From assembly GCA_022457155.1 (NCBI GenBank), contig JAJGOT010000351.1, positions 496,001 through 560,000 on the forward strand: DNA of 64,000 bases, given 5' to 3'. Shown in pieces: positions 1-11,400 of the stretch. Origin of the DNA: Cladopsammia gracilis. Taxonomy: Eukaryota; Cnidaria; Anthozoa; Scleractinia; Dendrophylliidae. The translations under genes and the position numbers were made by a program. The notes beneath the pieces are model-generated. The model saw only the letters and a program-made list of their open reading frames with translations. It had not been told where the DNA came from and ran no database searches. The stretch's first letter is position 1. Every line of letters begins with the position of its first letter.

Positions 1-369
1 GCTGCCCTAAGTTGAAAAGAAATGATGGATGACCGAATTTCTAAACTTCAGGGATATCAAAACCATTAACTATCTACACAGATTTTGTGCTGATTCTCGT
101 GAAAACGGTAGCTGAATTGCTGTTTTGTAGTTATTTAAGATGGTCCGGTTGTTTTACGCGATTTCAGTGACTTTTCCGGGTTTCAATTCAATTGGAATTA
201 AAATCAGCTACTGATTAAAATGTATTTTTTTTCGATGCCTTTTTTTAACGGAAATACAAACGACAACGATCACCTTCAGTTTCATTTAGTTTACGCCTGC
301 ATTTTGTCAGTTTACAACTTCGAATAGAAACCTTCAAAGAAATCCGTTATCGTCTTTGCGTAGGGCAGA
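1..369. other. No gene recognised
   Basis: AT-rich sequence with no convincing open frame, RNA gene or repeat. It precedes the degenerate tandem repeat. Confidence 0.6.
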
Positions 370-1490
370 TTCACAGGCAATCCAAGCTTACTTAACATAA
401 TACAACATCACTAGACATTAGATCCAATATCACTAGACATGATTTAACATTACTTGACAACATTCAATATTAATAGACATCCACTAACAACACTAGACAT
501 AATCGAATATTATAACCAGACATCATCTATTATGATTCAGCACATTGATACACTGCCCAAATATGGTCAAAAAGTTATCGATATACGCTATGTCTACATG
601 ACGTATATCCAACGATGGCAGTAATTTTCGCATTTTGACAAGAGAATGCAAAAATGACGGACCGGCCTCAATTTTTTTCTTCAAACTGTGCTTTGTTCTC
701 AATGTGTTGAATTATAAAACTATTATAGCGCTCAAGCTTGCGTGATATTGCCTAATTATAGCCGACTCGGCCTACGGCTTCGTCGGCTAAGAATTAGGCA
801 ATATCACGCGCGCTTTCGCGCTATAATTGTTAAATATCACTCGACATGATCCACAATCACAACACATGATTCAACGTCAGTTGACATCATCACTAGGTAT
901 GAACCAACATCACTAGAAACCATCCAATATCACTACATGTGATTGTCAGTATCAGTAGACACCAGTAAACATCATCCAATATCGTCCAATATCACTACAC
1001 TTGGTTCAACATCAGTAAACATTATCCAATATTACTTGACATGATCCAACTGAACATTACCAGATATCATCCAATAGCAGTAGACATCATCCATAGACAT
1101 AGACAGGATTACATCACAAGACTTATCCAATATTACTAGACATCATCCAATGTCACTAGCCTCTATCAAATATAACTAGACATCCTCCTGCAGCACTAGA
1201 TATTATTGAATATCACTAGACATCACCAGACATCATCCAACATGACTAGATATAATCCAACATTACTTGACATAATTAAATAAAGCAAGACATCACCCTA
1301 CAAAACTAGACATCCTTCAACATCACCACACATCATCCAACATCACTAGACTCCACTCATTATCTTTAGATATGATCCAATATCACTCGACATCATCAAA
1401 CATCCAAGATCGCTATAGCCAAAATCCAACATCACTAGACATTATTCAACATTACCAGACATCACCCAACAAGACATCCTTACCAATTAA
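370..1490. repeat. Degenerate minisatellite, CATCACTAGACAT-type unit
   Basis: Dozens of diverged copies of a short unit resembling 'atccaatatcactagacatc' run through the interval. Spacing is roughly 20-25 bp and there are many small indels. The array is interrupted by the hairpin element at 722-829. No reading frame is maintained, so it is non-coding. Confidence 0.8.
722..829. mobile_element. Palindromic MITE inside the minisatellite
   Basis: The left arm starts ATTATAGCGC and contains GTGATATTGCCTAATT. The right arm contains AATTAGGCAATATCAC and ends GCGCTATAAT. A second short palindrome (GCCGAC...GTCGGC) fills the centre, so the whole element can fold into one hairpin. It carries no protein and would depend on a transposase elsewhere. 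No clear target duplication is visible in the repetitive flanks. Confidence 0.75.
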
Positions 1491-1735
1491 CACACAACAG
1501 ATCAACCTGATAGAGTTACCATTTACACAGAACAGATCAACCTGATAGAGTAATCATTTGCACAACCGATCTGCCTGCTAGAGTAATAATTCACACACAA
1601 CAGATGAACTTATCAGCCTGATAGGGTAATCATACACAACGATCAGCCTGATACAGTAACCATTCACATACAACTGCTCAGCCTAATAGAAAAATCATTC
1701 ACATATTAGAAGACAGCCAGATTGGGTAACTTTTG
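1490..1735. repeat. Second minisatellite, about 34-38 bp unit
   Basis: About seven diverged tandem copies of a unit resembling 'cagatcaacctgatagagta' followed by 'accattcacacacaa'. It abuts the first minisatellite. No coding potential is apparent. Confidence 0.75.
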
Positions 1736-2956
1736 ACACACAATGCGGTTAAATGGCCCAACATTATAAACGTCTTTCAAGTTTATTTTTTAAAAACTTC
1801 ACGAAAAATAGAAATGCGAAGGTTATTATTTCCATGTAATGTCTCTGTGGTTTGTTGTCATTCACACACCTGGTGCTGGGAAATACAACGGCAAGTAAAA
1901 AATGTCATGGCGTTATTACGTTGCTATGGCAACTCCGATGTTCATAAAACACTGGTCTTAACAAATTTTTATCTTTATCTGATACAGCTGTGGTGACTGT
2001 TTTTCCATAGCATTGTTAATGACATTGTAGTTAATGCTCAAACTTGGGGGGTATCGCGCTCAAAAAATCCAGTCGAGCCACCTTGAGATGAAATCAGTTT
2101 TAGTATGATAAAACAAACAACAAACAAGTCAGTTAATAACTAGTAGTGTACATGAAAAGTATTAAAGGAAAAGTTTTCCGACTTGATGTCAATGTTTGAC
2201 TGGCATAAATTTTTTCAATGAAATTGAAATTTGCAGATTGTTCAAAGCATCAATTCAACGTAACAATGACAGAAATTCACTGGCTGATATTTAATATGAC
2301 CTTTTATGTATAGACATGGCAAAATTAATGTTTGCCAAAGGAACAAATTATTTGTCTTTAATTCTATGTAATTCATGTGTATTAGTAATCTTAAGTGCAA
2401 AATTCATCTTTTTGTACTGCAAAGTTGACTTTTATACACTGTTTGGGATAAACTGACGTGACCAATCAGAATGCAGAAATTAATATATGTAAAAAAATTA
2501 TTACAGTCATTCCAAATCACTTGAAGGGTTTTCTTACATGTAGAATAAAATTTGGTCAACATATATGTTTTGCACCGTTTGTGCTCGGAGTGGGCTGAGA
2601 CTGAATTAAGCTACAAGTCACGTGACTAGGACCTTGTTTGCACCATGTTTGCATGAAAGTTTTATATTTTGCTGAAGCACGTAAATTTGAATGCTGTTAA
2701 ATCTTCATCGTTAGCAAGGATTAAGTTTGTGGTTACGGCTTTTTGTGCTAGTTATTTACCCTAGGACAAATAGTAAGTACTGTGACATTTTGCTTCTTGC
2801 ACGACTCTTGTTTACCCATTCGTTCGGTGCTTTCACTATGAACTTTTGTACACGTAGCATGTATTTCTGTTGTTTTGTTTAGGTAATTCGAACTTACATC
2901 GTGTAGTTTGGTACTATGGACCGTGAATAAAAAACTGGCACGAAACATCTGAATTA
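1736..2956. other. No gene recognised
   Basis: An 87-codon open frame at 1733-1996 has no recognisable domain and no splice context, and I do not call it. The rest is AT-rich intergenic or intronic sequence. Confidence 0.5.
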
Positions 2957-2962
2957 CTAATG

Positions 2963-3275
2963 CAGAGATGCCAACCTCTGGAGATTGAAAATAAGGAGTT
3001 TTTTCTGAGGGTGAAATATTTTTCTGCCGAAGGCTTTTTTTTGGTCGTGAGCATATAGGGGGGTCAGGAAAACTGCATTCCTGAGACCCGAAAACCATTT
3101 GTGAAGTTGAGATATGATGAAAGACCGCATTTGTTTTTGGATTTTGGGAAAATTTGGGTTAAAATCTTAGCCTATTGTAGAGAAAAGATCCAAAGTCGCT
3201 TTTATCCGGGAGATTTAGTGACCCGTACTGGAGACCGGGAGATTTGTTCCGTATCCGGGAGAGTTGGCATCTCTG
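2963..3275. mobile_element. MITE with CAGAGATGCCAAC inverted ends and 6-bp target duplication
   Basis: The element begins CAGAGATGCCAAC and ends GTTGGCATCTCTG, an exact 13-bp terminal inverted repeat. It is flanked on both sides by CTAATG (2957-2962 and 3276-3281), a candidate 6-bp target site duplication. It is 313 bp long and non-coding; the short open frames across it are incidental. CAG-type ends recall hAT elements, but hAT normally makes 8-bp duplications, so the superfamily is left open. It lies immediately upstream of the first recognisable gag sequence of the BEL/Pao relic. Confidence 0.8.
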
Positions 3276-3293
3276 CTAATGAAATCTACCGAC

Positions 3294-4529
3294 GAAGTGT
3301 CAACGGAGAGTACAAGCGAAGACTGTCAAACGGATATGAGCGAACAAGAAGCAGCAAAGAAACTTTGCAACTGCAAAGGGAAAGTTTACCCATGCGATTA
3401 GCAACCTAGACCAAGCTGACTGCCGAAGCTCCAGTAATAACCATCGAAAGCAGATACGATACGTTGAGAGCCATATGGAAAGAAGTTCAAGACAAACACG
3501 ACGTGTATGTGAAATTACTTCCTGGCACAGGAAATGGAATTAAAAATTAGTCAGGGGACGGAGGAAGCGGAGATACGGTTACGTGAGTTGGCAGAAATTG
3601 CTAAGGAGGAAGAAAATGAGAAAGCTAGAATAAAAGCAAAGGAACGGATAGAAGAATTGTTAGCTCAAAGAGACCAGGAGGAAATTAAAATCCAGACATC
3701 AATTGAGACCATCCAAAATCTTATAGCAACTGCGAGTGGTAAAACCACTGAGCATCTTGTTGGTGCAGTTAAGGACGCCCGGAAAAGACTGGATATTAGG
3801 ATGTCTACCTGTGAGAAGGCGCAAGAAGAGTACAAAAGGCTCTTACTAGCAAAGACACAATGGAAAGCGAGTCGCAATGGATTGCAACCGTCCTCGAAAA
3901 GTACTACAAGATTTGTGACAGGGCGGAGATCTTTATCAGCCAAAACAGTCCAGAGGATAAATCAGCTGCTGCACTCTATGACAAACTTGTTCCATCCAGT
4001 GGATTCAGACTCGAGAAAATGAAATTTGACCCATTTAAAGGAGACTTAAGAAAGTACCCGAAATTTAAAGAGGAATTTTTAAAGCACATTAAACCGCTCT
4101 ACAAGACTAGTGTGGAAGCATGTACTACGGCACTACCTATCTAATGAAGTAAGAGATGAAGTAGAAGGTTTAGGAGAAAACATCGAACAAATATGGGAGC
4201 GACTCGACAAGAAATATGGAGATGAGGGCAAGCTGGTGGATGCCATAATGTCGGAGATAAAGAAGCTGAAAAGGAGTGTCGATGCAGACCCAAAAGGAAC
4301 GCTTGAGATAATAAATGTGATCAAAAGAGCGCACAGAGATCTGAAGAGTCTGGACCTCGAAAAAGAAATCAGTAACTCCACCATCGTCAGTATGATCGAA
4401 GAGAAGCTACCGGAATCTATTGAGGAATGGATAAAGAATGTTACCAGCAAGACACAATTTGGGATTGCAAGGAACAAATTCCCAGCCCTCCTGAACCTAC
4501 TGCTCGAATTTAGAGAGAGGATCAAATAA
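3294..4529 (+). pseudogene. BEL/Pao gag (broken)
   Basis: An acidic and basic helical N-terminal region (best at 3534-3860) is followed by the typical BEL gag core. That core has a 'FDPFKGDLRKYPKFKEEF' segment near 4026-4080 and 'IWERLDKKYGD' near 4192-4224. The frame shifts near 3860 and again near 4120, and a stop falls at about 4527. The family role is capsid assembly of retrotransposon particles. The upstream 3294-3534 part is more heavily damaged. Confidence 0.85.
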
Positions 4530-4557
4530 AAGTTTTGCGACCTTAGGGCGGGAATCA

Positions 4558-4875
4558 GTGAGACCAGCTATTAATACTTCATTAGTTGACAGAAAGTCCA
4601 GTGAAGAAAAACCGCATTGTTGGATGCACCCCAACTACCATGGGCACCCCATATGGAGGTGCAAAGCCTTTGAGAGCAAATCAGCATCAGAGAAGGTTAA
4701 ATTGGTTCAAAGAACAATGCTTGCTTTAGGTGTCTTGAGCAAGGCCACACGACAAAATCCTGCAGAAGAAACTTCACATGTAGAGAAGATGGGTGCAGTA
4801 TGCCTCACCACTACATGCTGCCTGAAGCACACGCGTCTGGCATATTTCTTCATAGTGATGAGGTATTCGGAATGA
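4558..4875 (+). pseudogene. BEL/Pao zinc-knuckle fragment (broken)
   Basis: The fragment contains 'CWMHPNYHGHPIWRCKAF', a Cys-His-His-Cys arrangement in the position and style of the BEL gag-pol zinc knuckle (about residues 21-38 of this piece). It is separated from the gag core by a stop and a frame change at about 4530-4557. The last third of this open frame has slipped out of the ancestral frame. Confidence 0.75.
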
Positions 4876-5048
4876 CAGATGGCGGGGATGGAGAGATCCT
4901 TTTACAACTCCAAAAGCTTAAAGGAGGCAATGGAAGAGGCAAGTGGACCACCTTGAACACACTGTGGGACAGCGGAAGCACGCTCTCCTTCATAACTTTT
5001 TACCAAGCTAAACTAATGAACCTAACAGGTCAACCTTCAAATCGTTAA
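4800..5048 (+). pseudogene. BEL/Pao aspartic protease fragment (broken)
   Basis: The motif D-S-G-S-T at 4968-4982 is the catalytic loop of a retropepsin-type protease and is preceded by a short hydrophobic/threonine stretch as expected. A frame change separates it from the preceding knuckle and a stop at about 5048 ends it. The family cleaves gag-pol; this copy cannot be made as one protein. Confidence 0.8.
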
Positions 5049-5050
5049 GG

Positions 5051-5431
5051 TTGGGGGAGCAGTCCTGCCGCTATGAACTTTGCCTGATTGACAACGCTAA
5101 TGCTGTTGTTACCATAAGCGTACTTGGGATAGACTGCATATCTACAGACATCACACCAATAGAAGTAGACGGTATCGTGAAGCTGTTTGAAAACTCGAGT
5201 CCTCATCAGTTAGACAGTCCGAGAAAAGGACAGGTTGACTGTCTTATTGGCTATGAGTACGCTGCCTTTCATCCCGTACAAAAGCAAGCGACCGGACACT
5301 TCTTGCTGCTAGAGAACAGATTTGGAACGTTAATAGGAGGTATGCACCCTTCACTTGTCGAAGAGACCAAAAAAGTTCTAGAACACGCAACTGTCCATCA
5401 TGACAAGACTTCTACAAGTTGGAGCAGTTAG
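5051..5431 (+). pseudogene. BEL/Pao protease-to-RT linker (DUF1758-like)
   Basis: A 126-residue open piece contains 'IGYEYAAFHP' and, downstream, 'NRFGTLIGG', which match the conserved 'L-I-G-x-D/E-Y' and 'F-G-x-x-I-G-G' pattern of the region after the BEL protease active site. It lies in a different frame from the neighbouring pieces. Confidence 0.75.
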
Positions 5432-6337
5432 GGATTGAATGCAACCCAAGATGTGGGTCATGCAAATGTGAACAGTGTCATCCAGGCAGAAAAAATATGA
5501 CACTAAAGGAGGAAAGGGAATACAAGATTATTGAAGACAAACTTGTCAAAAAGGCAGATCAGAAGAAATGGGAAGCAGGTTACCCGTGGATCAAGGATCC
5601 TAGAGCGTTACCAGACAACAAGAGTGCTGCCTTCTCCACACTGAAAGCCACAGAGAGACTTCTCAGCAAAGACACAGTACATGCCGCAGTATACCGTAAA
5701 CAGATCAAAAGTATGATTGAAAGAGGTGTCGCCCGCAAACTGACCGAAAAAGAGATTAAGGACTACAAGGGACCAGTGTTCTACATATGGCACCATGAAG
5801 TTCTTAAACCAGAAAGCAGGACCACTCCTTGCCGCATCGTGTATAACAGTAGTGCAAACTTCCAGGGACATGTATTAAACGAGTACTATGCCAAGGGCCC
5901 AGACATGTTGAATAATTTGCTCGGCATTTTTCTCAGGTTTAGAGAGAAAGGAGTAGCTGTAATCGGAGACATTCAGAAGATGTTTCATTCCATTGATATA
6001 CCTCTGTTAGATCGAATGACTCATCGTTTCCTGTGGAGAGACCTGGATGACCAGAATGAACCTGAAACATGTGATGACTGCCATAAACATGGGGGATCGC
6101 CCGTCAGGAACCATGGCAATAGTAGCACTTCGCAAAACAGCAGAAATAAGCAGTGATGAGTTTCCATGTTCTAGTGAGACTATTCTGAGAAACAGCTATA
6201 TGGATGACATCCGGGAAAGCGTTAAGACAAGAGAAGATGCCTTGACCTTGACATCTGAAATTGACAAAATCCTTAAGTTTGGCGGGTTCAGAATTAAGGG
6301 ATGGATCATGTCTGGAGAAGGCTGGGAAATAGAGTAA
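5419..6337 (+). pseudogene. BEL/Pao reverse transcriptase (broken)
   Basis: A cysteine cluster (C-x2-C-x4-C) opens the piece, then the RT fingers and palm. 'VAVIGDIQKMFHSIDI' near 5956-6003 supplies the first catalytic aspartate. 'YMDD' at 6197-6208 supplies the catalytic pair. The frame shifts between the two near 6050-6070, so the palm is split. RNA-dependent DNA synthesis is the family function; this copy is inactive. Confidence 0.92.
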
Positions 6338-6805
6338 GAGGCTCAAATACAGAACCGTGAAGATCAGCACTTCATGCTAGGTTTGACCAGAACAAGTAAC
6401 GATGCCACGGAATTGGAAAGAGTACTTGGTATGAATTGGGACTCCTAGAGACACGCTTTGCTACCGAGTCAAACTGAACTTCTCTAAAAAGAAACGAAAG
6501 ATACACACACAGCCAGATTGATCTCGAGAGCGAATCCCAGAAAGCATCCCAGAAGCACTAACCAAGAGAATGATTCTCTCTCAAGTCAACGGAATATACG
6601 ACCCATGGGTCTGGTATCCCCATTCACGGTTCGCGCAAAAATCATGCTTCGCAAGCTCTGGGGATAGGACGAGAAACTGGATTGGGATGATTCCATTCCC
6701 GAACACCTGCGACGCAACTGGGTAACTTTCTTTGAGGAGTTATTCCAGTTAAAAGAAGTAGAGTTTCCTAGATGTATTAAACCCAGCAACACAATTGGGG
6801 ACCCA
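6338..6805 (+). pseudogene. BEL/Pao RT connection region (heavily frameshifted)
   Basis: Short peptides in changing frames match the BEL RT thumb and connection, for example 'PEALTKRMILSQVNGIYDP' near 6548-6604. Several frameshifts and in-frame stops occur in under 500 bp, more than in the flanking domains. Confidence 0.75.
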
Positions 6806-7120
6806 GTGTTGGTGGTTTTCTCAGATGGCTCTGGCGATGCATACGGGGTGGTTGCCTATGCGAGGTGGTTGATGAAAGACGGAACATGTGAAGCACGAAT
6901 CATCACCAGCAAAAACAGGATAGCTCCTGTTAAGGTCGTTGACATTGTACGCCTTGAGCTGAGTGGTGCCGTTATTGGCAAGCGACTGAGAGTTTTCATT
7001 CAGGCTGAAATCAGATACACCTTCACTGCCGTTTATCACATTGTAGACAGCGAGATAGTCAAGGCCATGATAAGCAAGGAAAGCTATGGCTTCAATACCT
7101 TTGCAGCGAATCGAATATGA
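6806..7120 (+). pseudogene. BEL/Pao RNase H domain
   Basis: The 104-residue open piece contains 'FSDGSGDAYG' (first acidic residue), 'RLELSGA' (glutamate) and 'IVDSEIV' (aspartate), in the order and spacing of retrotransposon RNase H. The domain removes the RNA template during cDNA synthesis. It is disconnected from the RT and integrase frames. Confidence 0.88.
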
Positions 7121-7253
7121 GAAATTCAAGAGTAGACAAGGCCTCAGGAGTGGTTTTGGGTAGCAGGAAGCTTGAACATTGCTGACTGGGTAACTCGAGG
7201 GAAAAGCAACAAGGAACTAGGACCATGCAGCATGTGGCAGAGGCCCAGAGTTT

Positions 7254-7871
7254 TTGAGGCAGCCAGTAGAAGAATGGCCAGTATCGAGACATACTAATGT
7301 AGAAGAGCTACCCGAATGCCACAAAGTGGTCATGAATGTTAGCGGCAGGGAGAAAGAGACGTTGGCAACCAGAATCAACATCGGAAAGTTCAGTAAGATT
7401 GAGCGATTGATGAATACTACAGCTAGAATACTGAAACTTTATAAGCATTATAAGAAAGGTGCCAAACACTCACCCAGCCCTGTGAGCGGACTGAGAGAGC
7501 TTAAGACCGAAGACTTTGATGTGGCTGAACGATTCTGGATCAGGGATGCGCAAGAGTCAATCACTAAGGACGTCGAAGAGGGAAAGTTTATTAGACTCTG
7601 TCCGAAGTATAAAGATGGCTTGATTGTGGTAGGTGGGAGAGCTGAACGCTGGATGCAGGCGACGTGGAACAGGCAGGAGTTCATCCTTCTCCCTTTCAGT
7701 CACAGTCTATCGCAACTGATAGCTAAAGATGAACACAGGAAGGGTGGACACCTTGACGTTGCCGCTACTGTTGCTAGAATCCGATGTCGTTTCTGGATTA
7801 CTAATCTCCAAAGGATAGTCAAAAGCATTTGTCGCAAGTGCGTTGTATGCAAGAGGAAATTCCAAAGATAG
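7254..7871 (+). pseudogene. BEL/Pao integrase N-terminal region
   Basis: The end of this 205-residue piece has a His-His-Cys-Cys zinc-binding finger: 'DEHRKGGH', then 'CRKCVVCK' about 33 residues later. This is the integrase N-terminal zinc domain. The preceding part is the tether between RNase H and integrase. Confidence 0.88.
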
Positions 7872-8201
7872 AGTGGTCAGGTTATGGGTAGTCTGCCCTT
7901 GGAGCTACTGCAGCCTTCACCGCCATTCTATACTTCGGGGTAGATTTCTTCAGGCCATTTACCATCAAGGGAGAGCTGAGGTGCAGAAGAGAGTTCGCAG
8001 AAAATGCTATGGAGTGATCTTTGTCTGCTTCTCCTCTCAGTACATGCAGTACATGTTGATGTCAGCAAGGATTACTCGACTGATTCCTTTCTTCAAGTGA
8101 TGCGGCGGTTCTCAAGTATCAGAGGCTGGCCTAAGAAGATCTTTAGCGATTGTGGCACCCAGCTCGTGGCTGCATCTGAAGAGTTAAACGACGGTTTTTG
8201 A
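7872..8201 (+). pseudogene. BEL/Pao integrase core, truncated
   Basis: Shifting frames give 'FTIKG', 'KCYGVIFVCFSS', 'RRFSSIRGWPKKIFSDCGTQ', which match the catalytic core up to the second aspartate ('SDCGTQ'). The final glutamate region and C-terminus are absent: recognisable sequence ends at 8201 with a stop. The element is therefore truncated at 3'. Confidence 0.82.
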
Positions 8202-9014
8202 AGTACATTGTATTAAGAAAAGCGCTATAACTACAATATCAAGGACTCAGTCAAAAAACTATGGTTTCCAATAAAAAAGTCGAATCTTCAAAACTAAAAC
8301 GAGAAACGCTTTCAAACCTCCATCGCATACAATAAACAAACATTTTGGCGTAAATTTGAGATTGAAACTTTTATAAGCTTAAGTAATGGTTCTAGTAAGA
8401 ACTAGGCAACCCAACGGCAAGGAATGCAGAAAGGTGTTAATTGTGATATTGTTGAAACCGTCCACCTCATTGGCTAAAACATGAAAATCTACTATCACTT
8501 CATCAGGTAGCGCATTTATTTCTCTCTATTTTACTTATTGATTCCCTTTTAGTGAAAACTATTCTGAGCTTTAATGCAGCAAAATGTCTGTGTGGGAAAC
8601 ATGGAAAATTAGAAGCCTTTCTTGGCCATTGTTTTGGAGTCTCATGATTGGATAAAATCTTGTAACACAAAAGAAATATCGCTTTGAGGTGGCTCCCAAC
8701 AGTTTCCAGCACTTTTTAAGACTTAGATTTTGATGGGTCATTAAAACCACTCTTTATCAGTTGGTGCTGCAATCATGATATCAAACGAATGCCCAGTGAT
8801 TGGTGAACACATCGTTATCATTTTTGTGACACAATATGTTACTATAGCAACAGTATAACGTGCTAAAAACACCCTTAATTTTAGCTTTAAGTGTTAATTA
8901 CGCAAAAATGACTTGGTGAACCCCATTTTTTATTGTCGAAATTTGATCAGTAGGATAAGATGCAACTTTTGGCAAAGTTTAAAAAAATTCTGTAGGTGGG
9001 GTTCAGAGCCACCT
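8202..9014. other. No gene recognised
   Basis: AT-rich flank of the BEL/Pao relic. A 69-codon minus-strand frame at 8503-8712 has no recognisable features. Confidence 0.5.
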
Positions 9015-9190
9015 TAAATTTCAATGTTTCTCGTTTCCTCTCCGCAATTTTAAATGCGATTTACAAAATTATTACACTCTTATAAACTTCAATCTAAGTA
9101 CAATATTTTGTAAGTTTCATACTAATTCAATAAAGGAAAGTTAGTTAAACGGCCGCTCAAAAATGTTCGGTGCGGCTGCATAGAAACATC
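9015..9190 (+). repeat. Left arm of a long inverted repeat
   Basis: The interval is the reverse complement, with scattered differences, of 10560-10745. Both include 'ttcggtgcggct'/'agccgcaccgaac' and 'cacaatattgtacttag' forms. The arms lie about 1.4 kb apart around the first exon-like block and the first fold-back element. Confidence 0.8.
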
Positions 9191-9430
9191 ACAAGTCTGT
9201 TATGAACCTCGAATTTTGTTTTGCACTGCAATATCACTATCATGAAACATAAAGATTATGAGAATAACCGAAATGATCATCAGATAATTTTGTTGATGTT
9301 TAAGCATCTTGTTTTAACTAGTCAGTACCCTAAGAAATTTATGGAGAACTTGTATATTGACATTGGTGCTTAATGCATGTTAATCTGAGCTTGTGCTTCA
9401 GCATTTTGAATCAATCATTTTTATTTTCAG

Positions 9431-9531
9431 ACAACCATACACAAAAAGATTCCGTCAATTGGAAGCGGGAAAGGATTTAATGCATCACAGAAAACAAACT
9501 GGAATCACAATCTAGAGGAAACACAGAAAAG
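9431..9531 (+). other. Exon-like block 1 (101 nt) with splice signals
   Basis: The block is preceded by a pyrimidine-rich 'tttttattttcag' and followed by 'gtaagaa'. In one frame it is open throughout (starts T-T-I-H-K-K-I-P-S-I-G-S-G-K-G) and leaves two nucleotides. It shares sequence and length with block 2 and, partly, with block 3. It also resembles the minus-strand block at 20532-20630 ('attccgtcaa', then 'gaagcgg' or 'gaagtgg'). The function of any product is unknown. Confidence 0.4.
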
Positions 9532-9858
9532 GTAAGAACATTTACATCAAACAATGGTGACTGAACGAAATTCTAGGCTTTTGGGCAGACGTATCAGTTC
9601 TCATAATTGATCGATTTATGACCGTGCAAACAACGTTTCGTAGTAAAACTCGATGACGGAATGCAAGAATTGGAAATAAAATCACTCACAACGTGGGACA
9701 TAAGATTGTATGAAATCTTTTTGTCTTTGAAGAACTCGAATTGCCAAATTTGCTTGTTGGAACCAACAGCAAAATTTTAGTGATCACATCTTTTGATACT
9801 GGTCATTTTTCAGTGTCGATTTAAACGTGAAACATTTCCAAGTATACAATCAAATGTT

Positions 9859-10214
9859 GCCTCCGTGGCGTAGCGGTAATAAGCTTGCGCTTTTTGACTT
9901 AAACTTTGAAGGCCTTTTCTGTGCCGTCGCTTAAACTGATTTTCTATTTTTTAGCGGATGGAAATTTTCTTTTTGGAAAATTCATACTTTTTGCTATTTT
10001 TAAATGATCATAGAGTTCTTTTTTTAAAAAAAAAAAAATAGAAAAAGAACTGTATGATTGTTTAAAAAATAGTAAAAACTCTCTACCTGCTAAAAAATAA
10101 AAAAAAGGAAAATTGTGTGGTCGACGGCGGGGGCTGAACCCCCTGGTTCAGAGATAAGGCCGTCATGTGTTTAAGTCAAGAAGCGCAAGCTTATTACCAC
10201 TACACCACGGAGGC
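9859..10214. mobile_element. Fold-back tRNA-like element, copy 1
   Basis: The ends are GCCTCCGTGG and CCACGGAGGC. The arms fold around an A/T-rich centre near 10030. Read on the minus strand, the right arm starts like a tRNA: 'TGGTGTAGTGGTAATAAG' resembles an A box and 'GGGTTCAGCCCC' a B box about 65 nt later. It is best described as a head-to-head, SINE-like element or a MITE with captured Pol III promoter sequence. Confidence 0.65.
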
Positions 10215-10559
10215 GTAGCACGAGAAAGAGAGGTCAAAATTACCTAGATATAGGTTGTGGGGTCTATTGTTTTCAGTGAATCTATTAGCTTTAAATTATA
10301 CATGTCTTATTCATAGTCCGTGCGGAATGTTGCTGGCTTTGTATAAATGAAAAAACAACATTCTTGAGATGAAATCGTAAGAGAGCAAGAGAGCACCAAT
10401 ATTTATATTAAGCGGGGCCGATACATGACAAGCGGGTCAATTTCTTTGAGGTTTGAATAAAAAAAAAACAAATTTGCTTATTTGTTGGTAATTTTCTGCG
10501 TTAAATTCAATTTAAGTGGCGAACGAGCCGACGGGAAGGAGTGCGGTTTAAGATGTTTC

Positions 10560-10745
10560 CCTCGAGTTTCCATGGAGCCGCACCGAACATTATTGAGCGG
10601 TCATTTTACTAACGTTCCTTCAATGAATTTATTAGTATGAAACTTGCACACAATATTGTACTTAGTTTGAAGTTTATAAGAGTGTAACAATTTTGTAAAT
10701 GGCTTTAAAATCACGGAGATAAACGAAACATTGAAATCATTGGAG
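10560..10745 (-). repeat. Right arm of a long inverted repeat
   Basis: Reverse complement of 9015-9190. The similarity ends abruptly on both sides. Confidence 0.8.
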
Positions 10746-11005
10746 CCTAAATTCCAAGCGATTGTGATGGCATCTAGTCAAACCAAAACTATTATGATAA
10801 CTATGGCATATGGCAAACAAAATACAGTATCTTAAAACTAGAAACGTTTGTCAAGCCGATTTTGAGTAAATCAGAAAAAACATTTCGAACTTGTGCTTTT
10901 GCATGCGTACTTTAATAAATTTATGGAGAATTTGTATATTGACATTGGTGCATGTTAATCTGAGCTTGTGCTTCAGCATTTTGAATCAGTCATTTTTATT
11001 TTCAG

Positions 11006-11106
11006 ACAACCATACACATAAACCTTCAGTCAATTGGAAGCGGGAAAGGATTTAATGCATTACTGGAAACAAAGTGGAATCACAATCTACAGGAAACACA
11101 GAAAAG
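11006..11106 (+). other. Exon-like block 2 (101 nt) with splice signals
   Basis: Preceded by 'catttttattttcag' and followed by 'gtaagaa'. It is the same length as block 1 and open in the same frame (starts T-T-I-H-I-N-L-Q-S-I-G-S-G-K-G). Splicing block 1 directly to block 2 would hit an early TAA, so the two could only be alternatives, not neighbours, in a coding transcript. Confidence 0.4.
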
Positions 11107-11400
11107 GTAAGAATATATACATCAAACAATGGTGACTCAACGAAATTCTAGGCTTTTGGGCAGACGTATTTATTCTCATAATTGATCGATTTATGACCGT
11201 GCAAACGACGTTTTGTAGTAAAGCTCGATGAGGGAATGCAAGAATTGAAATAAAATCACTCACAACGTGGGACATAAGATTGCATGAAGAACTCGAATTG
11301 CCAAATTTACTTGTTGGAGCCAACAGCATCGCATTTGTGATAGTGGTCATTTCAGTGTTGATTTAAACGTAAAACATTTCCAAGTATACAATCAAATGTT

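Larger units (their letters stand above)
3294..8201 (+). mobile_element. Degenerate BEL/Pao LTR retrotransposon
   Basis: In order on the plus strand: charged coiled-coil gag N-terminus, gag core, zinc knuckle, DSGST aspartic protease, reverse transcriptase with YMDD, RNase H, and integrase zinc finger and partial core. This order and the long protease-RT linker are typical of BEL/Pao. The coding sequence is split over at least ten frame segments by frameshifts and stops, so the copy is dead. I found no matching pair of LTRs; the 3' end stops inside the integrase core and no env-like segment is seen. Confidence 0.93.
9330..10330 (+). repeat. Segmental direct repeat, copy 1
   Basis: Shared with about 10910-11890 in the same order: flank, exon-like block, intron-like sequence, fold-back element, then 'gtctattgttttca' sequence. 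A third, shorter partial copy starts near 11940. Differences are scattered indels, so the duplication is not recent. Confidence 0.8.

Noticed and set aside
1733..1996. 87-codon frame as a small gene
   Set aside because: No domain, no conserved pattern and no regulatory context; expected by chance in this length of sequence.
3860..4525. Minus-strand frames opposite the gag region
   Set aside because: Shadows of the plus-strand BEL/Pao coding sequence.
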